NCBI RefSeq assembly: GCF_029870285.1
Contig: NZ_JACSYA010000016.1
Coordinates: 52,029-116,028, forward strand
DNA from: Delftia sp. PS-11
Lineage (GTDB): Bacteria > Pseudomonadota > Gammaproteobacteria > Burkholderiales > Burkholderiaceae_C
Direction of reading: 5' to 3'
Length of the DNA stretch: 64,000 bases
The notes beneath the pieces were generated by a model. The model searched no databases. It saw only the letters and a program-made list of their open reading frames with translations, and was not told the origin of the DNA. Of this stretch, positions 46,412-55,189 are shown piece by piece. Position 1 is the stretch's first letter, and every line of letters starts with the position of its first letter. Made by a program: the position numbers and the translations under genes.

Positions 46412-46657
46412 GGACGGTGGCTGCACCAGGTGCTGGCCGGCTACTTCGCGTACCACGCGGTGCCCACGAACATGCGATCGTTGCAGACATTCAGACACCG
46501 AGTGACCGAGGCATGGCTGCGTGTGCTCAGCAGGCGCCGCCAGAAGTCTCGCATGAACTGGGAGCGAATGAGCAGGATCACAGATGCGTGGCTACCGCAA
46601 CCCCGAATCCTTCATCCGTTGCCGGAGCAACGCTTCGCCGTCAAACACCCGAGGTAG
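46412..46657 (+). pseudogene. Group II intron reverse transcriptase/maturase, C-terminal remnant
   Basis: The frame encodes GRWLHQVLAGYFAYHAVPTN, then FRHRVTEAWLRVLSRRRQKS and ITDAWLPQPRILHPLPEQRF. This is the end of a bacterial group II intron maturase (thumb/X domain). The RT domain (YADD) and N-terminus are absent. It is a fragment left in the MITE-bounded segment. Confidence 0.85.
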
Positions 46658-46873
46658 TAGCCGAATTCCTGAATTGGGCACGTTAGGATCTGTGCTGGGG
46701 GTGGCCGGTACGTCTGTACGCTCCGCAAGCGGACTGTTTCCGCCGCCAATATGGAGTGCTTTCCGGTATGCTTGTGGCCAAGAGACTAGGCGCTGCTCGC
46801 TATGCATAAATGCGAAAGGCGCGAGATCAGCTATTCTCTATTTTTCCCATGATGATCCACTGAATTTACCGAC

Positions 46874-47533
46874 ATGACGGATAAGAAAATCGAGGTTTTT
46901 CAATACTTGCACCTCAGGAGTCGCACATCGGCAAGCTCGGTCCGCTCGACTATCTTGGCGCAGGTCCAGGGGCCCTGGCACCATGATCTGGAGCGGGAAG
47001 AAGACATCCGTAGCCACGCGGTCGACGACGAGGACGCTATCGTTCTTGTGCGGGATGCCTTCGATGATGTCGACGAGTCCTGTTTGGTGCTCTGGCAAGA
47101 AGGTGAAGGCTACAAGGTCTCCAACATCGTGCCCCAAAACGTGGGCGAACTAGGCATTGCCAAATACAATTCCATCTTACGCGACTTCGTGGCCAAGCTC
47201 GTGGAGCCTGCGGCACATGCCGGCGGATTCGAGATCGAGCTGTCCTCGCCCCATCAATCTCTGGATGATTGGCTCGACACGGAACCTGCTGCTGCGTTGA
47301 GGCGCTTCTCGCGTCTGGCCAACAAATCAACTGGAGCCGGACATCCTATGGACCGGGATCGGTGGTATGCCTTCCTGATCTCGACGCACCGAGCATCGAA
47401 GCGCCTTGACACCGACCTGCTCGTGCGTTGGCTTGTCGAAGTGGAGCATTGGTCTGACGACACGGCCTATGACTTGGCGCGCGACTATGAATTGGCCCTC
47501 GGCCTTCTTGAGCAATATGACCAGTCGATGTAG
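46874..47533 (+). CDS. Hypothetical protein, cargo between two inverted MITE-like elements
   Basis: 219 residues, acidic, no signal or membrane helix. Segments such as HAVDDEDAIVLVRDAFDDVD and WLVEVEHWSDDTAYDLARDY look like a folded soluble protein. I do not recognise a family or catalytic motif. It is isolated between a group II intron remnant and the second MITE. It could be an orphan cargo or defence-type gene, but nothing in the sequence proves that. Confidence 0.6.
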   Translation: MTDKKIEVFQYLHLRSRTSASSVRSTILAQVQGPWHHDLEREEDIRSHAVDDEDAIVLVRDAFDDVDESCLVLWQEGEGYKVSNIVPQNVGELGIAKYNSILRDFVAKLVEPAAHAGGFEIELSSPHQSLDDWLDTEPAAALRRFSRLANKSTGAGHPMDRDRWYAFLISTHRASKRLDTDLLVRWLVEVEHWSDDTAYDLARDYELALGLLEQYDQSM

Positions 47534-47867
47534 TTCGCGACATCACCCGCGAAAGCGTTACGCCTGGAGACGTTAACGCGGGGTTAGCCTTGCTTGCGAT
47601 GGCAGAAGCGGGCTCCGGCCTGACCGTGCTCATGGCCGCGTAGGTCACCCTGGAGATTACGGCCAACGTAGCGAACGTTGAGCAGGAGGCACAAGCCTCT
47701 TTGGAGAAATTTCTCGTCTAGGCTCAGCGTATCCATGATATTGCTGAGGCGTATGGAGTTCAAGGGCATCTGCAGGCTCGTCATCTGGATGGACACGTTA
47801 GCCGGGCCAGACCGGTGCTGGATCGATAGAGACAGGTTGCAACGACGGCGTGGCCAGTCGGGCATTT
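47534..47867. other. Gene-free interval between the orphan gene and MITE copy 2
   Basis: 334 bp. A 93-codon minus-strand frame (47584-47865) exists but has no ribosome site or recognisable product. No hairpin terminator or promoter is convincing. Confidence 0.4.
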
Positions 47868-48019
47868 AGAACCGCTAACACAACCCTTGATACGTCGTTG
47901 CTTCGCCGGGGGCGCCCAGCCTTGTCGTACCGTTTTTACTGCCTGCGGCTTGCCGATCGCGGCCCGGCGCCTCGTCTCAACCGCAAATCTTCGATTTGCT
48001 GGGTCGTGTTAGCGGTTCT
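47868..48019. mobile_element. 152-bp MITE-like element, copy 2 (inverted)
   Basis: Reverse complement of 46174-46325 with a single mismatch in an internal T-run (CGTTTTTACTG against CGTTTGTACTG). With copy 1 it encloses 1.5 kb, forming a composite-transposon-like unit. Confidence 0.85.
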
Positions 48020-48046
48020 AAGAATGACTGAGCACATATAAAGTGC

Positions 48047-48238
48047 TCAGTCATCTAATGTGTGGAAAGCATCACATTGACTAGCATCTATATGAACATG
48101 TCCACTAAGTGCATCATCCGGGGTTGTCATAATAAAGAAAGAGCGAATTGGTATCGGCTCTAGAGATTCATCATCAGGATCTAAGTCTTGAATTTCTTTT
48201 GAACTCTTGTTGCCAAAAAGAAAAGAGAAGAAGCCCAT
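48047..48238 (-). CDS. Small A+T-rich hypothetical protein
   Basis: 63 residues starting MGFFSFLFGNKSSKEIQ. An AAAGGTGAT Shine-Dalgarno lies 5-12 bp upstream of the ATG at 48238. It is low in GC and acidic. It begins 28 bp from the end of MITE copy 2. No family is recognised. Confidence 0.45.
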   Translation of the reverse strand: MGFFSFLFGNKSSKEIQDLDPDDESLEPIPIRSFFIMTTPDDALSGHVHIDASQCDAFHTLDD

Positions 48239-48702
48239 TTTTATCACCTTTAATGGTTGATTTGAATTTTAAATCAATTAATTGCAAATGTCAATTGCAA
48301 TTAATTGTACTGATGCAACTATTTCGAAACGTTGGGTTTTTGCTTGCTTTTTGAGGGTTTTTGAGCAGGTTCCTCCTTCTACCATCTTCTTATCGTCATT
48401 TGGGAGCCTCTCAATACCCCGACTTTCAGCGAACAGGCGAACAAACGCCACTATCGGCGCGCATGCTACCTGATCGAGCCCTGCTTTCGCGGGCAGCAAA
48501 CCCATGCAAAATGATTGATGCAGACCGCCTGGGGTCGCATTGATCGCCCCACACTGGTCCTTGCCGCCTCGATTCCCCGTTGTGTGTCCAAGACCTTCAG
48601 TTTATTGTTGCATCCAGACCGACAGCAGACGCTGCACTGCAGCAGTTGACCGAAGCCCAGCGAACGACTGCAACGGGTCGGAGGGTCTGCTGCCGACAGA
48701 GT
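48239..48702. other. Gene-poor interval upstream of the recombinase stop
   Basis: 464 bp starting A+T-rich (promoter region of the small minus-strand gene) and becoming GC-rich. I see no convincing gene, RNA or repeat. A possible recombination site for the adjacent tyrosine recombinase could lie here, but no repeat pair identifies one. Confidence 0.35.
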
Positions 48703-49683
48703 TCAAATCATGCCCCATCGCACAAACTGGCGATAGTCCTGTCCGCGTGGATGATGGAGCCTCATAAACAGCTTGTTGTCCATGCCCTGTCTTGACACAT
48801 AGATGGTCGTGGTTGTCAGATGCTCGTGGCCCAGCAGCAACTGGATTGATCTTAGCGGTGCCTTGCCCTGATACATGTGGGTGGCAAAGGCATGCCGCAG
48901 CTTGTGTGGTGTCAACTCAAGCCCGCAGCTGCGTGCGTAGCGTGCCACCATCCGGCGCAACTGCTGGTACTGATAGCTCGGGTGCTTGCCGCGGGAGACA
49001 AAAAGGCGCTCGGTGGATGTGACCGAGTGCCCTCCCTGGCGCAGAAGCCGTTTACGGATGGCTATGTATTGTGCAATCCAATACTGTGCGTGTTCACCCA
49101 TAACCACCAGGCGCTCCTTGCCGCCCTTGCCCATGACCCGCACGCAGGCACCGTGCCGCACCTGATGCACCTCCAGGCCCAGTAGCTCAGCTGCTCTCAG
49201 CCCTGTGCTGTACAACAGCTCCAGGATGGCTCTGTCACGCAAGCCTTCCGGGGTCTGCGTGTCAGGCTGCTGGAGCAACTGGACGATTTGCTGGACTGCG
49301 GGGCAAACAAAAGGAGTTCTGGCAACTGCGCGTATGTGTACTGCTGCGCGGTCAGTGCATACCGAGGTGAAGCGCTCTCTGCGCGCCCACTGATACAGAC
49401 GGAATAAGCCCCACTGCTTGCGCCGGACCGTGGATGGGGCCTGCGTGTCAAGAGATTGCAAAAGGTAGGTGTGCAGATCCTCTGCAGTGGCGGCATCCCA
49501 GGCTCTGCCAGTGGTTTCCCGCATCCAATTGTTGAATGCGCGAAGCTGCAGTTGCAGCGTGATGAGGGAGCTATCCGCCAGCCCTTCTTCCAAAAAAAGA
49601 TCCGCCAGGAAGTCTCCGAACCTGGCGTCCCAGCCCTCTCCTATCGATGAGCTATCCCCTGTGAATAGCAGGGTTTTTTTCAT
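48703..49683 (-). CDS. XerC/XerD-type tyrosine recombinase
   Basis: 326 residues from the ATG at 49683. The core-binding domain (LQLQLRAFNNWMRETTGRAW) is followed by the catalytic domain with Arg I in LLYSTGLRAAELLGLEV, HKLRHAFATHMYQ (HxxR), LLGHEHLTTTTIY (GHxxL) and the nucleophile Tyr in TIYVSRQ. All catalytic residues appear intact. It lies at the right edge of the accessory island, reading into it, and may have mediated island integration. It is not next to a tRNA. Confidence 0.9.
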   Translation of the reverse strand: MKKTLLFTGDSSSIGEGWDARFGDFLADLFLEEGLADSSLITLQLQLRAFNNWMRETTGRAWDAATAEDLHTYLLQSLDTQAPSTVRRKQWGLFRLYQWARRERFTSVCTDRAAVHIRAVARTPFVCPAVQQIVQLLQQPDTQTPEGLRDRAILELLYSTGLRAAELLGLEVHQVRHGACVRVMGKGGKERLVVMGEHAQYWIAQYIAIRKRLLRQGGHSVTSTERLFVSRGKHPSYQYQQLRRMVARYARSCGLELTPHKLRHAFATHMYQGKAPLRSIQLLLGHEHLTTTTIYVSRQGMDNKLFMRLHHPRGQDYRQFVRWGMI

Positions 49684-49707
49684 GCCAAACCTTGTGCGAA
49701 CAGAAGC

Positions 49708-49734
49708 AGAAACCGCCCTGTTCGGGCGGTTTCT
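49708..49734. terminator. Strong hairpin between the recombinase and the second ICE operon
   Basis: A perfect 11-bp stem AGAAACCGCCC/GGGCGGTTTCT with a 5-nt loop. T-rich flanks are present on either strand. It sits in the 5' leader of the recombinase gene and 130 bp before dsbC, so it may insulate or attenuate either. Confidence 0.55.
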
Positions 49735-49797
49735 ACTGGTACGACGCACAACTCTTAGCGTCTAAATTCTAGATCAAAAAAACAAGGGATCGTCAAG

Positions 49798-49831
49798 CGA
49801 AAACCGTCAGGTATAGACCAACCGGTTTTCG
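49798..49831. promoter_or_regulatory. 34-bp dyad element, copy 2
   Basis: CGAAAACCG, 16-bp spacer, CGGTTTTCG, 36 bp before the dsbC start. The core is the exact reverse complement of 19741-19774, while the GTCAAG left flank is the same on the plus strand. The spacer is therefore inverted relative to copy 1. Confidence 0.7.
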
Positions 49832-49867
49832 CTGGAACGAAATGGGCGCGATTCCTAGAGTTCGCCC

Positions 49868-50656
49868 ATGCCCAAGTCCACCTCTTCTTCAGTATGTCTG
49901 CGCTCTTCGCGTAGCCCTCGTTTGGCAGCTGTTGCCGTTGCGCTCACGGTCATGGCCGCTGCAGTCAATGCTGGCGATGTGCCGGATCGGATTGCTGCGC
50001 AGATTCGAGCGGGGATTGATGCGAATACCGACAAGTCTGTTCGCGTTGACGCCATCAAGACGACGCCTGTCAAGGGCATCTATGAAGTCATTTCAGATAA
50101 CGAAATCTTTTATGTAGAGGAAACGGGCCGTTACAGCTTCATTGGTGGATCGCTCATGGACATGAAGCTGCGCCAGGACTTGACGGCTCAGCACCAGGAT
50201 CGCCGCATGGCGATTCCGTTTGACCAGTTGCCACTGCAGCATGCGATCAAAGAGGTCCATGGGGATGGCAGTCGTGTGATTGCGGTGTTTGAAGACCCGA
50301 ACTGCCCTATCTGCCGGGTCTTCACGAAATTCGTGGACCAGCTCGAAAACGTCACTGTCTACCGTTTCATGTTGCCGGTGATCAGCCCGCAGAGCCAGAA
50401 CCTGGCGCGCATGGCCTGGTGCTCGAACGACCGGGCCGGCGTCTGGAAAGCCATGATGAACGGAGCGCGCCCCAAGCTGCCCGAGGCCTGCAACGTGGAC
50501 GGCCTAGTCGAGATCCTGCGCGCAGGCGAGCGCTGGCAGATCAACAACACGCCCACCGTGGTGCTGGCCAGCGGCAAGCGCCTTGTCGGGGCCACGCCTC
50601 CCGAGCAGTTCATCGAGGAGCTCAACAAGGGCGGCAAGCTGGGAGCGCGCAAATGA
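49868..50656 (+). CDS. dsbC: DsbC-family periplasmic disulfide isomerase of the ICE
   Basis: 262 residues. A signal region (LAAVAVALTVMAAAVNA) precedes a DsbC-type dimerisation domain (TPVKGIYEVISDNEIFYVEE) and a thioredoxin domain with active site DPNCPICRVF (about residues 142-151). The cis-Pro segment is NTPTVVLASGKRL. It should fold Cys-rich exported transfer proteins such as TraU and PilV. First gene of the second conjugation/pilus operon. Confidence 0.94.
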   Translation: MPKSTSSSVCLRSSRSPRLAAVAVALTVMAAAVNAGDVPDRIAAQIRAGIDANTDKSVRVDAIKTTPVKGIYEVISDNEIFYVEETGRYSFIGGSLMDMKLRQDLTAQHQDRRMAIPFDQLPLQHAIKEVHGDGSRVIAVFEDPNCPICRVFTKFVDQLENVTVYRFMLPVISPQSQNLARMAWCSNDRAGVWKAMMNGARPKLPEACNVDGLVEILRAGERWQINNTPTVVLASGKRLVGATPPEQFIEELNKGGKLGARK

Positions 50657-51204
50657 GGACCGCATTCGTGCTGATGACTGCATTGGCCGTGTGCCAGGCA
50701 TCTCTCGCTCAGCCCTCCGCTGCTGGCCAGTCTGGATGGCAGCCGATGCGGGAAGCCGTTTTTGACAAGCCCAGATTGCCATCCACGGCCACGGAGGAAG
50801 ACCGTGCCATGGCACAGCGGATCTGGGGCATTGAGTTGGCAGCCAGGCGTTCAGATTCGCAGGGCATGTTCCCCGGCTTCGTGCTGATCGGCGATGTGCG
50901 TGAGGGCTCCAAGCGCATCGTGTTCTCGATGTACGCAGCTGCAGGAAGCGAATACTGCGATCCGGCAGCAAACGGGGCTGCAGCCAAGGACATCTTCGTT
51001 GAGTGCCGTATGCGAGTGGCCAACTGGCCCTACTCCGGGCGGCATATGGCCGAATTGCCCGGCTACTGCATGATCTACGCGGCCAGCGAGACCAATAGCC
51101 GCGTCGAATACCGCTACGAGACAGCAGCGCAGACCGTGCACATGAGGACGATCCAGTTCGGCAAGGTTGTACCCCAATGCAGTCGTGCATTGAAGCTGGG
51201 CTAA
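50653..51204 (+). CDS. ICE-associated exported hypothetical protein
   Basis: 183 residues with a signal peptide (VLMTALAVCQASLA). The mature domain has four cysteines (SEYCDP, VECRM, GYCMIY, PQCSRA), consistent with a disulfide-bonded periplasmic protein handled by the DsbC next door. It overlaps dsbC by 4 bp. No named family is recognised. Confidence 0.7.
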   Translation: MRTAFVLMTALAVCQASLAQPSAAGQSGWQPMREAVFDKPRLPSTATEEDRAMAQRIWGIELAARRSDSQGMFPGFVLIGDVREGSKRIVFSMYAAAGSEYCDPAANGAAAKDIFVECRMRVANWPYSGRHMAELPGYCMIYAASETNSRVEYRYETAAQTVHMRTIQFGKVVPQCSRALKLG

Positions 51205-51214
51205 GGGCTCAGAC

Positions 51215-52096
51215 ATGAAAAAGCCCCTCGTCTATTTGCTGCTGGCCAGCCTCTCTGGCCTGGTGCTGGCCGCGATCGTCAGCACCGCAGATATCGCGGC
51301 TGCCATCAGAAACTCGCCCAACGCGAGCGCATGGCTCAAGCAGAACGCCGAGTCGGTGGCCAATCTCGCCACATTCGAGAGCCAGCGCAATACGACAGCA
51401 TACAACGGCAGCTGCTGCTACGGCGTGTTGCAGATGAATCGCAGCAACATCAATGCATACGCAAAGGTTTCGCCTGAAGAATACCGCCAGCAAAGCCTGC
51501 AGCAGCAAGTCAATGCCTGGTCCGCATTGACCACCGATGCGATGCGCTCCAGCGCCGTCACGAACTTGCTGGCCCTGGGCACTTTTGATGGCCGACCCGT
51601 CGATGGGCACCTGGTGCTGGCATGCGTGCAGCTGGGAACCGGCAACTGCCAGCGCATGATCAACTCGGGCCGCTGTTCTGGCTTCGCGGACAGCAACGGC
51701 ACCACGATTTGCGCGATGGCCGACCGCATCGGTGGCACCACAGGCACAACGCTGGGTGCTGGCGGCGGCAGCAGCTCTGGAGGCTCCTCCGGCAGCGGTG
51801 GCACGGGCACAGGTAGCGGTAGCGGCACGGGCGGCGGCTCCTGGGGCAACTGGACACCTGCAGCGGGCAATCTCGCTGATGGCTTCAAGCAGGCCTCGGG
51901 CCAGGACATGGGTCGCGTCAAAGAGCAGATCCAGGTGCTCATCGTGGGTCTGTGCTCGCTGATCGCTGCCACCGCTGTGCTGGGCCTGTTCAGGCGCTAC
52001 GCCAAAGGCCAGATGTCTGTATGGCAACTCAAGCGCCACATTGTCCAGGCCGGCATGCTGGTTTCCCTGATCGTGTTGCTGGCGACCATCGTATGA
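51215..52096 (+). CDS. Membrane-anchored protein with lysozyme-like N-terminus and Gly/Ser linker
   Basis: 293 residues. An N-terminal helix (LVYLLLASLSGLVLAAIV) exports a domain whose segment ATFESQRNTTAYNGSCCYGV and LQMNRSN resembles the E..G..LQ signature of peptidoglycan lytic enzymes. Next come a roughly 40-residue Gly/Ser/Thr linker and two C-terminal membrane helices (VLIVGLCSLIAATAVLGLF, VSLIVLLATIV). It probably helps the pilus or channel cross the cell wall. It overlaps the transglycosylase gene by 4 bp. Confidence 0.65.
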   Translation: MKKPLVYLLLASLSGLVLAAIVSTADIAAAIRNSPNASAWLKQNAESVANLATFESQRNTTAYNGSCCYGVLQMNRSNINAYAKVSPEEYRQQSLQQQVNAWSALTTDAMRSSAVTNLLALGTFDGRPVDGHLVLACVQLGTGNCQRMINSGRCSGFADSNGTTICAMADRIGGTTGTTLGAGGGSSSGGSSGSGGTGTGSGSGTGGGSWGNWTPAAGNLADGFKQASGQDMGRVKEQIQVLIVGLCSLIAATAVLGLFRRYAKGQMSVWQLKRHIVQAGMLVSLIVLLATIV

Positions 52097-52662
52097 CCTG
52101 GCCGCTCACGATGTCCCGACTTGCGCTCACAGCGTTGCTGGCTGCAGCAGTGCTGCCGGTCCATGCCAGCGGTGGCCACCAGGGTACGGTGGACTGCCTG
52201 CGCGGCAGCAAGCGCACGGCTGCTTGTCAGCAGATGCTGCGCAACTACTGGCAACACGAGCAAGCCATTGCCGCCGTGGCACGCCACTACGGGCTGGAGC
52301 CTGCTTTGCTCAAAGCCCTGGTGGCCGTGGAGAGCCGCTACAACGCCCAGGCCCGCTCCCATGCGGATGCCCGAGGGCTGACCCAGGTGCTGCCATCGAC
52401 AGCGCGTGGTGTGGGCCTGCAAAACCCCGAGTCCAACCTGTACGAGCCCGTGCTCGCGCTTGCAGCAGGCGCTGCCTATCTGCGCCAGATGTGGTGGGAG
52501 TTCCGCGACTGGCCGCTGGCCCTGGCTGCCTACAACGCCGGTCCCGGCAATGTGCGCAAACACAAAGGCATCCCTCCGTTCCCAGAAACCCAGCAGTACG
52601 TGCCCAACGTGTTGCAGCTGTACCGCGAGTTCGCACTGGCCGATGCACTCGCTGGCCAATGA
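52093..52662 (+). CDS. Lytic transglycosylase (SLT domain, VirB1/PilT-IncI-like)
   Basis: 189 residues with a signal peptide (ALTALLAAAVLPVHA). The catalytic Glu lies in LLKALVAVESRYNAQA, followed by ARGLTQVLPSTARGVG and ALAAYNAGPGNVRKH, the standard SLT motifs. It cuts peptidoglycan to let the pilus or channel assemble. IncI1 plasmids carry an equivalent enzyme in the pil operon. Confidence 0.93.
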   Translation: MTWPLTMSRLALTALLAAAVLPVHASGGHQGTVDCLRGSKRTAACQQMLRNYWQHEQAIAAVARHYGLEPALLKALVAVESRYNAQARSHADARGLTQVLPSTARGVGLQNPESNLYEPVLALAAGAAYLRQMWWEFRDWPLALAAYNAGPGNVRKHKGIPPFPETQQYVPNVLQLYREFALADALAGQ

Positions 52663-52683
52663 ATTGTGAAGCAAGGAAGGTCG

Positions 52684-53385
52684 ATGAAGAAACTCTGTAT
52701 CAGAAACTGGGCGATGGCCAGCGCGCTCGCGGCCGCACTCGCTCCAGCAGCACACGCCGCTGACAGCGGGCCCAGCGAGAGCACGCGCGAGGCCCAGCTG
52801 GCCGCGCAGATCGCCATTTCGTGGAAGTCCAATGTGGCCGAACTCGGCAAGTTGCTCGCGCAGCGCCTGGCAGTCTCCTTCGTGGATTCGTCGGGCATGG
52901 GCAGCGTTGCCCTCGTAGAGCTGGAGCAACCCGAGACAGCCACGCTTGGCCAGGCGATCCGCACCGTCAATGACCAGCTTGCAGGGCGAGGCCTGCAGCT
53001 GCAGCTGTCCGGCCTGCAGCTGGAGTTGACCAACACGCGCAGCAGTGGGCTGGTCGCACCTGTCACTGTGGGCAGCGCTAGTGCCCTGCCCTCCACCAGC
53101 GGCATGGCCAGCGCAACGCCACCCCAATCCTGGCAGATCACGCCGGCAGACGGCACGCTGCGCACCGCCCTGCAGGCCTGGGCCGAGCGAGCAGGCTGGC
53201 AGCTGCACTGGGAGGCCGGCGTGGACGTACCTGTCACCGTCAGCGCCACCTTCACAGGCGACTTCCGCGAAGCCGTCAAGGGCTTGTTCTCGGCTCTGTC
53301 CGCTTCCGAGGTCGCCCTCAACGCCCTGCTCTACACCGGCAACAACGTGCTGCGCGTGACTGAGTCCGGGCGCCGTGCCCAGTGA
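52684..53385 (+). CDS. TcpQ/PilL C-terminal-domain pilus protein
   Basis: 233 residues with a signal peptide (ASALAAALAPAAHA) and a strong AAGGAAGG before the ATG. The C-terminal block SWQITPADGTLRTALQAWAE, then GWQLHWEAGVDVPVTVSATF, is the TcpQ/PilL-C domain that docks to the secretin of type IVB pili. Together with the PilL-like protein at 19913 it splits the two halves of the classical PilL. Confidence 0.85.
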   Translation: MKKLCIRNWAMASALAAALAPAAHAADSGPSESTREAQLAAQIAISWKSNVAELGKLLAQRLAVSFVDSSGMGSVALVELEQPETATLGQAIRTVNDQLAGRGLQLQLSGLQLELTNTRSSGLVAPVTVGSASALPSTSGMASATPPQSWQITPADGTLRTALQAWAERAGWQLHWEAGVDVPVTVSATFTGDFREAVKGLFSALSASEVALNALLYTGNNVLRVTESGRRAQ

Positions 53386-53395
53386 GGTCCATGTC

Positions 53396-55189
53396 ATGAG
53401 AACTCCCATGCAATCGACCCCTACCCCTGTCACCCCTGTCCATGCCGCCATTGCGGCCCTGGCCCTGATGCTCGCTGGCTGCGGCACGATCGAGGAGCAC
53501 AGCAAAGTCCAGCAGGCGGAAAAACAAGGCACCGACGCTGTGCGTGAGCGCATGGCCGTGCAGCGCAGCGATGACGTTCAAAAAGGCGCTGCCGTACGCG
53601 AGATCCATGGTGTGTGGCTGGGTGGCAAGACCGTCAAGGTCGCCCGGCAGGCGCAGCTGCCGGCAGTCTTTGGCCAGGCCATCCGCTTCTCGTTTCCTGA
53701 CCGCCCGACGCTGACCACCATCGGTGACCGCATCAGCAAGATCACAGGCATCTCCGTGCGTGTGAGCCCCGATGCTCTGGTGCCAGTCGAGGCCTTGTCT
53801 GCCCAGCGCCTGGGCACAGTGGGTGTGCAAGGCTCCATGCAGTTGGCCAACGCTGGCCAGGCCAACAGCCTGGCTCCAGCGGCGCAACTGCCCGGCGCTG
53901 CCGGCATGACCATGCCCGCACCGCTCATGGGCACCATGGGCCAGGTCATGCCAGCGGCGCCCCTGGCGGGCGCAGCGGCAGCACAAGGCCGCGGCAGTTT
54001 CATCCTCGACCAGATGACGCTGTTTGGCGGCACGCTCACCGAGTTGCTGGACCAGGTGTCGGCCAAGTACAGCGTGGGCTGGGACTATACGGACGGCGCC
54101 ATTCTGATCTCGCGCCTGGTCACGCGCACCTACCACATCGCCTCGATCACCGATGTCAACGACATCACCAGCACGATCACCAAAAAGGCATCGACCGGCC
54201 AAAGCACCAGCAGCTCGGGCACGGAGGCCGGCAGCCAGGTTGGCAGCGCAGCATCGTCCTCGGACGTGTCGGCCCGCCTGACAAGCCAGATCGACGTGGT
54301 CAAGGGGCTGCGCTCCGCGATCGAAAGCACGCTCACCCCCAGCCTGGGCAAGTACGCCATCTCCTCGTCGGGCGTGGTCACAGTGACGGACACGCGCGAA
54401 GTGCAGGAGCAAGTGCGTGAGCTCATCGCTGCAGAGAACAAGACGATTGGCCGGCAGGTACGCATGCGCATGCAGGTCGTCGAGGTCACGGCCAACACCG
54501 GCAACGATGTGGGCATCGACTGGTCCTGGGCCATTGGCCAGGCCACGGCCAAGTGGAACACCGAGTTGTTTTCGCCCACTGGCATGTCCAGCACCGCCTC
54601 AGGCTTCGGCCAGCTTGGCGTGCTGCGCAAGGGTGGCAATTCAGAGACTCAGGCCTTCGTCAAAGCCCTGGCCACGATTGGCCGCGTCAGCGTGCGCAAG
54701 GACGAGACCTACACGATGCTCAACAACCGGCCCATGTCGGTGGCCAGCACCGAGAGTTTCATCTACCCGGCGCGTTCGTCGGCTGCGACCACCACCACAA
54801 CAACAAGCACGGCTATCCCAGGCGTGGAGCCTGGCCAGCTGACCACGGGCACCTTTCTGAACCTGCGCACATCGATCCAGCCCAACGGCTCCGTGATCGT
54901 GCAGTTCAGCATGGATGCATCCACGCGCGGCGAGACCAAGACCTTCACCAGCAACGGTGCCACGCTGCAGTATCCGCAGACAAGCGCCAATCAGTACCAG
55001 CTGTACACCAGCATCGTCAGCGGCGAGACTGCCGTGCTCGCCGGCATTGACAACACCCAGCAGTCATCCAACGACCGAGCGCTGGACGGCAAGCTCAGCC
55101 CTCTGCTGGGCGGGGGCATCTCCGCATCCACAGCGCGCCGCGCTGTGCTTGTGCTGCTCACGCCCCAGATCATCGAAGGGGTCAACTGA
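53396..55189 (+). CDS. pilN: PilN, type IVB pilus outer-membrane secretin
   Basis: 597 residues. A lipoprotein signal with lipobox LMLAGC (Cys at about residue 25) is followed by N-domains (RPTLTTIGDRISKITGISVR). The secretin core carries VRMRMQVVEVTANTGNDVGI and SGETAVLAGIDNTQQSSNDR, ending LVLLTPQIIEG. It forms the outer-membrane gate for the conjugative pilus. Confidence 0.94.
   Translation: MRTPMQSTPTPVTPVHAAIAALALMLAGCGTIEEHSKVQQAEKQGTDAVRERMAVQRSDDVQKGAAVREIHGVWLGGKTVKVARQAQLPAVFGQAIRFSFPDRPTLTTIGDRISKITGISVRVSPDALVPVEALSAQRLGTVGVQGSMQLANAGQANSLAPAAQLPGAAGMTMPAPLMGTMGQVMPAAPLAGAAAAQGRGSFILDQMTLFGGTLTELLDQVSAKYSVGWDYTDGAILISRLVTRTYHIASITDVNDITSTITKKASTGQSTSSSGTEAGSQVGSAASSSDVSARLTSQIDVVKGLRSAIESTLTPSLGKYAISSSGVVTVTDTREVQEQVRELIAAENKTIGRQVRMRMQVVEVTANTGNDVGIDWSWAIGQATAKWNTELFSPTGMSSTASGFGQLGVLRKGGNSETQAFVKALATIGRVSVRKDETYTMLNNRPMSVASTESFIYPARSSAATTTTTTSTAIPGVEPGQLTTGTFLNLRTSIQPNGSVIVQFSMDASTRGETKTFTSNGATLQYPQTSANQYQLYTSIVSGETAVLAGIDNTQQSSNDRALDGKLSPLLGGGISASTARRAVLVLLTPQIIEGVN

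Noticed and set aside
47584..47865. 93-codon minus-strand frame
   Set aside because: No ribosome site, no recognisable motif, and it runs up to the MITE end; likely chance.
48703..49683. Tyrosine recombinase as the main ICE integrase
   Set aside because: It is internal, at the edge of the accessory island and not near an att site or tRNA; it is better treated as an island recombinase.
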